Made by a program: the position numbers and the translations under genes
Origin: Nocardia transvalensis NBRC 15921
GTDB taxonomy: Bacteria; Actinomycetota; Actinomycetes; Mycobacteriales; Mycobacteriaceae
Reading direction: 5' to 3'
Length of the DNA stretch: 64,000 nucleotides
Assembly: GCF_000308875.1 (NCBI RefSeq)
Contig: NZ_BAGL01000128.1
Location: forward strand, 62,001-126,000
The notes under the pieces: model-generated
Databases searched by the model: none
Told to the model about the DNA's origin: nothing
What the model saw: only the letters and a program-made list of their open reading frames with translations
Shown: positions 58,201-64,000 of the stretch, piece after piece
Layout: every line of letters begins with the position of its first letter
Position numbering within the stretch: position 1 is the first letter of the stretch

Positions 58201-59196
58201 TTCTGGGCGAGCAGCGCCGTCTACGACCCGGCCGACGACCGTTACCACCTGTGCGGGGTGATCGGGCCCGACGAATTCCACTCCGGCTACCGGCACGCTC
58301 CCTACGACGGCGTCGACGACAACGCCTATACGAACATCATGGCGGCCTGGACCATTCGGCGCGCGCTGGACGCGCTCGATCTGCTCGCGCCCCGCGACCG
58401 CGCCGAACTTCTGGAGACGCTCGGCGTCACCGCCGCCGAGCCCGCGCGCTGGGCCGAGATCGCCACCCGCTTGTTCGTGCCCTTCCACGACGGCATGCTC
58501 AGCCAATTCGCCGGTTACCACGACCTGGCCGAACTGGACTGGGAGACCTATCGCCGCCGCTACGGCGACATCCGGCGCTTGGACCGAATACTCGAGTCGG
58601 AAGGCGACGACGTCACCCGCTACCGTGCCGCCAAACAGGCCGACGTCCTCATGCTGTTCTACCTACTCTCCGCCGACGAACTCCGAGAACTACTGGCGGA
58701 CATGGGGTATCGGCTGGAACCCGAGACGATCCCGCTGACGGTCGACTACTACCTCGCCCGCACCACCCACGGCTCCACACTGAGCGCCGTCGTCCACGCC
58801 TGGGTTCTGGCCCGCGCCAACCGCGACCGCGCCCTGGACTTCCTGAACGACGTCCTCGAATCCGATATCACCGACATTCAGGGCGGTACCACCGCCGAAG
58901 GAATCCACCTCGCCGCCATGGCAGGCAGCATCGACCTTCTCCAGCGGTGCTTCACCGGCCTCGAAATCCGTGACGACCGCCTGATCTTCGAACCGGACTG
59001 GCCCCCCGCGCTCGCACCGCTGACCTTCCCGATCCTCTACCGAGGCCACCGCCTGACAATCCACATCGACAGCCGAACCCTCGAAATCCACTCCGACCGA
59101 AACGATCTCCCGCCGATCGACATCGAATGCCGCGGCCGTGCGGTCCGGGTCGCCGCTGGAGGAAGCACTCGGCTCTCCACAGAGAGGCAGCGATAG
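55222..59196 (+). CDS. otsB1: Trifunctional HAD - trehalose-phosphatase - GH65 protein (OtsB1-like)
   Basis: 1324 residues from GTG 55222 (placed by the promoter geometry). Domain 1 (about 15-250): beta-phosphoglucomutase-type HAD, FDMDGVVTDSAA with Asp22/Asp24. Domain 2 (about 280-510): OtsB-type trehalose-6-phosphate phosphatase, LLDFDGTLADIV with Asp286/Asp288 and YIGDDVTDEDAF. Domain 3 (about 530-1320): GH65 with Glu1018 in VIGPDEFHSGYRH and THGSTLSAVVHAW. Length and order match M. tuberculosis OtsB1 (Rv2006, 1327 aa), a DosR-regulon member. It could link trehalose phosphorolysis to glucose-phosphate isomerisation in one chain. That coupling is inference. Confidence 0.92.
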   Translation: MYDVEPAGPVLDSRRYDAVVFDMDGVVTDSAAIHAAAWTELFDAFLAGRAPSPGADLGPFTATDYERYVDGKPRYDGVADFLAARGISLPRGNPSDPESAPTVCGLGNRKDHLFLTRLARDGVPAFASTVSLVRELRGAGIASGIFSASRNCAQVLEAAGIGDLFGVRVDGLVAESLSLPGKPDPAMLIETARRLRADPGRTVVVEDAEAGVAAGRRGGFGLVVGVDRVGHADRLRSRGADVVVTDLAEVGVRAGFRRMSELPDASGSWSRIADLLDTEEAVVLLDFDGTLADIVADPAAAALVDGAGETLAALAGQCPVAVVSGRDLDDLHKRVAVPGLWYAGSHGFELLAPDGSLHVHDAGAAAVEALDHAAAEAADRLPGVVGVRVEHKRFAVAVHYRAVAAESVPHVVATVHDIGRRLGLRVTDGRKVTELRPDVDWDKGRALEWILDRLGAPALPIYIGDDVTDEDAFDAVAAEGIPIVVRHTENGDRRTAAHFALDAPVRVREFLARLTDVLAGEDETAGSAAWLLTYAGYDPAAEKLREALCTVGNGYLATRGAAPEAAAGAHHYPGTYAAGIYNRVTDEIAGRAVDNESLVNLPNWLPVTWRIDDGEWFDVDAAELLDYRQEFDLRRAVLTRRLRARDPSGRITAVTQRRFAAMHSPHLCALETTIVAENWTGRLTVRSVIDAAVRNTLVDRYRLLSGDHLDVLSATAVGADTVLVRTRTRQSGVLLATATRTVAWKDDEPCTALSFESTPTGSGHDFPVDMTPGDRLTVVKTAAVYTGRDPGISAPEDQALRLLADTGSFADLLAEHTAAWEHLWARLRIDADGSADLARVTRLHLLHLTQTLSPHTADLDAGVPARGLHGEAYRGHVFWDELFVLPVLTLRFPALARSLLRYRSRRLPEARRAARALGRRGALFPWQSGSDGCEQSQTLHLNPRSGRWTPDASHRAHHVGSAIAYNIWHYYQATGDREFLTDHGAGLLVEIARFWASSAVYDPADDRYHLCGVIGPDEFHSGYRHAPYDGVDDNAYTNIMAAWTIRRALDALDLLAPRDRAELLETLGVTAAEPARWAEIATRLFVPFHDGMLSQFAGYHDLAELDWETYRRRYGDIRRLDRILESEGDDVTRYRAAKQADVLMLFYLLSADELRELLADMGYRLEPETIPLTVDYYLARTTHGSTLSAVVHAWVLARANRDRALDFLNDVLESDITDIQGGTTAEGIHLAAMAGSIDLLQRCFTGLEIRDDRLIFEPDWPPALAPLTFPILYRGHRLTIHIDSRTLEIHSDRNDLPPIDIECRGRAVRVAAGGSTRLSTERQR

Positions 59197-59302
59197 CTGG
59201 CGTACTCGCATTCTGCGTGGGATCAGTTGTGACGCCGCAGCTAGGGGTTCCTACCGAGGAGCGAGTCGTCGGCACAGGACGGCCGGGTGGGCGTGCTACA
59301 GG

Positions 59303-59700
59303 TGTCCGGGCGATTTCGTTCTCAGCGACGGCAAGCTGTCGGCGGCATCGGCGACCGCCTCACGTTCGATTGCGATGCGTTCACGCTCATCGTCCACTGC
59401 TTCACGGCGGCCGGTGAGGTTGCTGCGCGTTTCCGCGCAGTGCGCAAGGCGCTGCACGCCCTCGGCCAGCGTCTCTCTTCTCCTGTGCCAGCTGCCCGCA
59501 TGCGTAAACACCGAAACTCGCGCTGCTCCAGGGCCGATCGTCCTGGACGCGACCGCACTCCCGCGTGGGGATGGTACGGGCGGGATCGCGCACCTCCCCT
59601 TATCCAGGGCGGCAACGCGGTCGTGGTCCGGCGGAGATGAAGAACAGCAGACCCGCTGCCTGCACCACGCCGCACCGAGAGGTCGGTACGGGACGCCACC
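59303..59700 (-). pseudogene. Decayed mosaic duplicate of the coiled-coil locus
   Basis: Three blocks resemble DNA further right. 59303-59356 matches 60852-60907 (part of the 60531 gene). 59361-59485 matches about 62090-62220 (part of the 61824 gene: RRETLAEGVQRLAH, RREAVDDERERIA). 59535-59700 matches 62456-62620 (the gap ahead of the GAF-ANTAR remnant). The middle frame still reads heptad-like sequence on the reverse strand, but the join to the first block is frameshifted and about 230 bp are missing. It is a degraded copy, not a working gene. Confidence 0.6.
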
Positions 59701-60530
59701 TGCTCGGTGGCGGCGGGTCGCGGAGGTGGGCGCGGCGAGCACGGTAGCGACGCTGATCGGGTCAGCAGCGCCGACTTCTGCACGCCGCGATAATTCACCG
59801 CCGTCACCGCGACCACCGCGCGGGTGGAGACCTTGGGCGAACATCCACAAGCTAACGGCAGAATCGGCTACGCCACAGCCGATCTGGCGTTCCCTGGCGC
59901 GGCGGCAGCGGTCTCGGTGCAGCCCCGCCTCGTCGGCGCCGTGGACGGTGCGCCACTCCTGGATCGCTTGTCCGCCGAGGCTACATCCTGGGCGTGGCCT
60001 GCGTGGCCCACAACGGTTTACGGTGCCGACCGTGTACTGCTGCGCGATGGGTGGCAGTGATCAGGCGGTGTGCGCGGCTGCCGGGTCGTCCGGTCTCCGA
60101 GTAGGGCTGCGAGCTAGACCGTCGTGGTGGGTATCGCGGACGCGTGAACAAATGGCCCGAGGCAGCTACTGGCATGTTGTCCGCAGCTAACTCCATACCG
60201 GTTGACCTGGTAAAAGCGAAATCTAGCTGGCTGTTAGCAGCATATTTGCGGTGACCAGGCCCGCCCTGGTTCCGCAGTCGGCTGCGTTCTGGCCCGCGTT
60301 CGCGTGGCTGGACCTCTCGGCGGCCGTGAGTCGACCCCTGTCCTGGCTACCTGGCACGGGGATTCTCGACCGTTCGGCTCTTCGACTAGTCCTAGGTCGA
60401 ACACTTCTCTTCAAGCCGACAGAGAGCGTAGAGGGGCGGATATCGCTTGGGTGCGCACACCCGAGCTGGTCGGCACCGCGCCGTCCCCGCATCTGCTGAT
60501 CATGGTCACGCCCACCTGCAGCACGCGCCG
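59701..60530. other. Degenerate intergenic tract, no gene supported
   Basis: No frame in these 830 bp shows a family motif or consistent coding character. The interval 60190-60260 is noticeably less GC-rich than the rest of the window. A 78-codon frame at 59824-60060 (with AVSVQPRLVGAVDGAPLLDRL) is unrecognised and could be a gene fragment. I see no inverted repeats or transposase remnants. Confidence 0.4.
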
Positions 60531-61598
60531 CTAGGAGCGGTCGACTTCACCGCGGTCTCCTGCCGCGTGTGGTGGCTGGGATGGGAGGTCCTGCTCGTCG
60601 CGGTCCGGGCTGGGCAGACCCGGGAGAGCGTCGGTGGGAATCGCGCGCCTCGACGGTGGCGCCTGGCCGGAGTGTGTGACGGTAGGCCGGGGTGGGCGCG
60701 GTGCGGGTGGTCGGGCGGTGTTCGAAGCGTCGGTGTGCGGTGTGAAGGTGCTGGCGATCTCGCGGGCGCGGTGTGCGGCGGCCCGGGCCTTTCTGGCGAT
60801 TTCTCGAGATTCGTGTGCTTTGGCGGGTCGTTGAACGGCGAGCCGCTCGTGTGTCCGGGCGATTTCGTCCTCAGCGACGGCAAGCCTGTTGGCGGCGTCG
60901 GCGAACTGCTGTCGTAGGTCTGTCAGCCGTCCGAGTGCCAGGGCTATGTCGGTATGTCCGGTAGCTGATGTCGAGATTTGGTGTATGGGCTGGGCGGGCG
61001 GTGGCGGGGTTGGGTCTGCAGGTTCGTCGGGTGAAGGCCCGGTGTGGTCCGGGTCGTCGGTCGATGGTGTTGACTGGTGGTTCAGTGCTCGCTGGCTGGT
61101 GGCGACGGCGCGCTCGATTGCGTGTTGCTGGCGGTGGTTTTGTGCTCTGGTGCGGGTGAGCGCTGCTTCGCTGCGATCCAGTTGTGCTGCGCTCGCTGCC
61201 AGTCGGGCGCGGCCTCGGGCGATCGTCTCCTGGGCGCGTTGCACGGTCGATGTCGTGGCCAGGCTGGTGCGGTGGGCGCGTTCGTCCAGTTGCTGTTCCA
61301 GCGTGTTGAGCTGTTCCTCGCGGTTGTCGCTGGCTCGCTCTCGGAGATCGGCGTCCTTTTCACGCTCGTCGCTGGCGTGTTCGCGTTGGTCGGCGACTTC
61401 CTCGCGCTGGTCGGCGGCGGTTTCGCGGAGGTCGGCTACACGGTCCCGTTCATCGGCGGCCCGTTCCCGGCGGGTGACCGCATCCTCGCGTCGTTGGACC
61501 AGATCTTCGCGCTGAATGAGTTGGGCCTTGAACTCCACCTCGTTCCGCTCGGGTTCCGGCAGGCTGTCGTTGGGCTGGTCGTGTTGTCGGGCCGACAT
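60531..61598 (-). CDS. Heptad-repeat coiled-coil protein, 355 aa
   Basis: From ATG 61598. Residues about 25-110 form a near-perfect seven-residue repeat (RETAADQ-REEVADQ-REHASDE-REKDADL-RERASDN), encoded by a 21-bp-periodic DNA tract at about 61280-61480. A second helical region follows (RAQETIARGRARLAASAAQLDRSEA) and later LGRLTDLRQQFADAANRLAVAEDEIA. The last 90 residues are Pro/Arg-rich and disordered. No membrane segment or signal is present. Function unknown; a structural or scaffold role is plausible. A paralogue lies at 61824 and a decayed copy at 59303. Confidence 0.6.
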   Translation of the reverse strand: MSARQHDQPNDSLPEPERNEVEFKAQLIQREDLVQRREDAVTRRERAADERDRVADLRETAADQREEVADQREHASDEREKDADLRERASDNREEQLNTLEQQLDERAHRTSLATTSTVQRAQETIARGRARLAASAAQLDRSEAALTRTRAQNHRQQHAIERAVATSQRALNHQSTPSTDDPDHTGPSPDEPADPTPPPPAQPIHQISTSATGHTDIALALGRLTDLRQQFADAANRLAVAEDEIARTHERLAVQRPAKAHESREIARKARAAAHRAREIASTFTPHTDASNTARPPAPRPPRPTVTHSGQAPPSRRAIPTDALPGLPSPDRDEQDLPSQPPHAAGDRGEVDRS

Positions 61599-61823
61599 AC
61601 TCCCAGAGTGGCTCCGTGACGGCAGGTCGGCCAGGGACAAATGTCACAGTCCCGGTGTGATTGTCGTTGCCGCGAGACGTATTTCGTCAATGCAACACAT
61701 TCCGAGCCGACATATCGGGTGAGTCCGGCACGAGTTGAGCCGTCCCGACTACAGACCTACCGTAGGTCGCGGCGGCGACGGAGCTGCCCGGAGCTGCCGG
61801 AAGGGCCCGGGACTTCGGATTGA

Positions 61824-62372
61824 TCAACCACCGTTTTTCGTGTCGTCGGTGGCTCGTTGTCGTTCGGTCTCCGCCGCTAGTCTTGCCTGTTCGCGCCTGC
61901 TTGCCTCCAGTTCCCTCTTGACTGCGGCCTCTTCGCGAAGGTCGGCTTCCTGCTGGCGTCGGCGTTGTTGTCTCGCTCGTTCCTCGTGGTTGTGGGGGTC
62001 GATATCTGGGGGGCTTCTCAGTTCCTGTTCGCGGTTGTCCGCGGCGGTCTCCCGTTCGTCCGCGAACTGCTCCCGTTCATCGGCGAGGGCCTCGCGGTCG
62101 TTTGCGATGCGTTCACGCTCATCGGCTACTGTTTCACGGCGATCGGTGAGGTGGCTGCGCATTTCCACGCGGTACGCCAGTCGCTGCAGGCCCTCGGCCA
62201 GGGTCTCTCTTTTCTCTGCCAGCCGCTCACGTGTGTGTGCGAGCTGCTCGCGCTCGACTGCGAGGTGTTCGCGCTCGGCCGCGATGCCTTCGCGCTCCTC
62301 GGCGATTCGTTCCCGCTCGGCCGCCACGCTCTCGCGTTCCCCGTCCGGGGTAAGGATCGGCTCGAGAACCAT
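61824..62372 (-). CDS. Heptad-repeat coiled-coil protein, 182 aa
   Basis: From ATG 62372 with an ideal AGGAGG site. Almost the whole chain is charged coiled coil with heptads such as RETVADE-RERIAND-REALADE-REQFADE-RETAADN, then a QRRRQQEADLREEA-like tail. The GAF-ANTAR remnant lies divergently 270 bp away. Related N-terminal heptad tracts occur in some actinobacterial signalling proteins, but here the coil stands alone. Function unknown. Short tandem 21-bp units make the locus prone to slippage, which fits the nearby duplications. Confidence 0.65.
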   Translation of the reverse strand: MVLEPILTPDGERESVAAERERIAEEREGIAAEREHLAVEREQLAHTRERLAEKRETLAEGLQRLAYRVEMRSHLTDRRETVADERERIANDREALADEREQFADERETAADNREQELRSPPDIDPHNHEERARQQRRRQQEADLREEAAVKRELEASRREQARLAAETERQRATDDTKNGG

Positions 62373-62639
62373 CTCAGCCCTCCTTCTTCGTCGCACAGCG
62401 ATGCCCCACACCGCGCACCTTCAACAGGTAGACACCGAGGCTGGCGCAGTCTAGAGCCGATGGTCCTGAACGCGGACGCACTCCCACGCGCGATGGTGCG
62501 GGCGGGGAACGCGCGCCTCCTGATCCGGGGCGGTGATGCGGTCGTATCCGGCGGAGATGAACAACAGCAGATCAGCTGCCTGCACCACGTCGCACCGAGA
62601 GGCCGGTGCCGACCGCCAGATGCCCGGCGTCCGACACGG

Positions 62640-63064
62640 GCTGTCAAGGGCTTTCACCGGGGTGTGCGCGTTGCCGATGCGATTGCGCACCGACCGGATC
62701 GGTGTCCTCAACCTGTTCACCGCGCGACCGTACGCGCTCGCCGCCGACGATCTGCACGTCGAGCAGACGCTCGCCGATGTCGCGACCATCGGCATTGTGC
62801 ATGCCCGGATTCTCGCGGACTCGCTGGCGGTCAACGAGCAGCTTCATCGTGCGCTCGACAGCCGAGTGGTGATCGGGCAGGCCAAAGGAATGCTCGCCGA
62901 ACGCGGGAAACCTCGATATGGCCGTCGCCTTCCGGACGTTCCACACGTACGCCCGCGACACCAACCACCGGCTGGCCGAACTCGCGAACGCCGTCGTCGA
63001 GCGCGCCGTCGACATGGGCACGATCCTCGGCGGCACCGGCGAAGGCAACCCGACCGGCCGCTAA
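62640..63064 (+). pseudogene. Frameshifted GAF-ANTAR regulator
   Basis: One frame encodes the end of a GAF domain and the start of an ANTAR domain (CALPMRLRTDRIGVLNLFTA; LADVATIGIVHARIL; RVVIGQAKGMLAERG). The remainder continues one base out of phase (LDMAVAFRTFHTYARDTN; RLAELANAVVERAVD) to TAA 63062-63064. The shift maps to an AAA run at 62908-62910. The first half of the GAF domain is missing. ANTAR proteins bind dual hairpins in nascent RNA and block termination. Either a true mutation or a one-base sequence error at the A run. Confidence 0.75.
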
Positions 63065-63357
63065 CGACCGGTACGACCGGCACCGAGTGCCGATGAGTCG
63101 TCTCCGGGGTGAACCCGCGATGGCACGACTTCCGGTGGCGTACGATGTTTTTCACTGCCGCTGCTCTGGACCTTGGTAGTAGTACGAAGGCGTATGAGGT
63201 GTAACACCGCCGACTTTGCAGCAGCGTATCGATCTCTCACAATTTCGCCGGTACGGCTGGGCCGTACCGGACGCCTCATGCCGGACGCGTCGGTGCCGTC
63301 CGGTGAACGGTTGAGCCGACGCCGTCCGCGGTGGAGCACTCTCACAGCGAGGACACC

Positions 63358-63672
63358 ATGACCGAGACCGCGTTTCACATCGGGTCCGACGGAGTGCGGA
63401 TCCCGCGGCGAGCCCCGTGCGATTGTGACGAGAGTAGCTGTATAACCGCACGTTTCGTGACGGCCAGTGACCGGCTGGTGCATGACATGCACGGGCTCGG
63501 ACTGCAACTGACGGTGCTGCGCGCGCTGTTCGACACCGGCGAGGTGGCAGGTCCCGACCCTCGAGGGGTCCGTGCCGCCATCGCCGCCGCACTCGTGGAC
63601 CTGGACCTGCTGATCCACAGAACCGACACAGCCGTGCTCGCCCTAACCGAGCAGGCGCCGCCATCGACGTGA
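63358..63672 (+). CDS. Stand-alone protein with HisKA_3/DHp-like helices, 104 aa
   Basis: From ATG 63358 with GCGAGGA upstream. Residues about 15-32 hold a small Cys cluster (APCDCDESSC). From residue 38 the sequence DRLVHDMHGLGLQLTVLRAL, then LVDLDLLIHRTDTAVLAL, parallels the dimerisation/phospho-acceptor helices of the DosS-like kinases here (ARDLHDHVIQRLF, then DLQDVIQEIRTSIFDL). No ATPase domain follows; the frame stops at TGA. It could be an isolated phosphotransfer or kinase-interfering module, or a remnant of a larger kinase. The similarity is by eye only. Confidence 0.55.
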   Translation: MTETAFHIGSDGVRIPRRAPCDCDESSCITARFVTASDRLVHDMHGLGLQLTVLRALFDTGEVAGPDPRGVRAAIAAALVDLDLLIHRTDTAVLALTEQAPPST

Positions 63673-63791
63673 CGGGTGCGCGTGGATCAATATGTTGCGC
63701 TCCCGAGCGGTTGTAGGCGGGTGAGTACCAGGTGGGCGTGTCATCCGGGGCGCGGCGCAGAGTGTGCGTGCCGGGCTCGGGGAACGGACGG

Positions 63792-64000
63792 TCAGTGTCC
63801 GGGTCGTGCCGGTCGGAGTCCGGCCGGCGGGTGGAACTGGAGTATGCCGTTGCGGGAGTCGATGTATCCGACGCCGGTGACGATGTCGGGCTCTATCCGC
63901 ATCAGGTGCCCACGAGGGCCAGGGAGTACCTGGGCGGGCAGCCGGTGGTCGACGAGACCGCCGGGATCGGTGATTCCGGCGGCGGCGCCGGTGACGATGA
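63792..64000 (-). CDS. C-terminal end of an unrecognised protein, partial
   Basis: An open reverse frame runs off the right edge and ends at TGA 63794-63792, giving 68 final residues. It includes DPGGLVDHRLPAQVLPG, then MRIEPDIVTGVGYIDSRNGILQFHPPAG. The composition is protein-like, with no stop for 206 bp, and the gap to the forward gene at 63672 is 119 bp. I do not recognise the family. Confidence 0.5.
   Translation of the reverse strand, partial: IVTGAAAGITDPGGLVDHRLPAQVLPGPRGHLMRIEPDIVTGVGYIDSRNGILQFHPPAGLRPARPGH

Noticed and set aside
60190..60260. Less GC-rich patch as a mobile-element or phage attachment site
   Set aside because: No direct repeat, tRNA end, integrase or transposase sequence is found nearby.

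Overview
The window is 64 kb of very GC-rich DNA with GTG starts, dense ATGA-coupled operons and several leaderless genes. Its gene content is that of a mycolic-acid actinomycete (Mycobacteriales). The mix looks most like Nocardia, but the genus cannot be fixed from this sequence alone. No rRNA, tRNA, CRISPR array or intact mobile element was seen.

Most of the window is a dormancy (DosR/DevR-type) island. It holds five intact two-domain universal stress proteins, one short one and one decayed one, three Acg-type nitroreductases, two DosS/DevS-like GAF histidine kinases, Hsp20, PfkB, a wax-ester/triacylglycerol synthase, a CtpF-like P-type ATPase, Rv1733c-like and Rv2004c-like proteins, and an OtsB1-like HAD-OtsB-GH65 fusion. 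By eye I found about a dozen degenerate palindromes of the GGGACT-WW-AGTCCC type upstream of these genes. Nearly all have a NANNNT -10 hexamer at an almost constant distance (about 23 intervening bases). In four cases the start codon lies 36-37 bp from the box, as expected for leaderless mRNAs. No DosR-like response regulator is present in the window.

Layout: 1-2.4 kb TrkA-C end, CBS protein and SLC13-type permease; 2.2-2.9 kb small genes and an ANTAR remnant; 3.1-6.8 kb ABC exporter (reverse); 7.2-9.5 kb Gmad2/LysM protein, USP and membrane protein; 9.6-15.4 kb reverse genes including a flavodoxin operon, a GerW-like protein, kinase 1 and a DUF2267 protein; 15.7-17.2 kb acyltransferase with a dead USP behind it; 17.2-27.1 kb group 3b NiFe hydrogenase operon plus hypFCDE; 27.2-29.8 kb hsp20-pfkB-DDN-like operon; 29.8-34.9 kb CBS-BON protein, two USPs and phosphoketolase; 34.9-48.2 kb flavodoxins, nitroreductases, kinase 2, PEP synthase, a GyrI/DUF302 protein, a phosphotransferase-kinase and USPs; 48.3-59.2 kb P-type ATPase, GH65 enzyme, short USP, nitroreductase and OtsB1-like fusion; 59.2-64 kb a degraded tract with duplicated heptad coiled-coil genes, a frameshifted GAF-ANTAR gene and a lone DHp-like protein.

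Inferred logic: under hypoxia or NO the kinases would signal to an unlinked DosR. The regulon would then supply redox balancing (bidirectional NAD(P)-linked hydrogenase, nitroreductases, flavodoxins), rerouted carbon flow (phosphoketolase, PfkB, PEP synthase, trehalose and GH65 enzymes), lipid storage, and protein or ATP-state protection (Hsp20, USPs).
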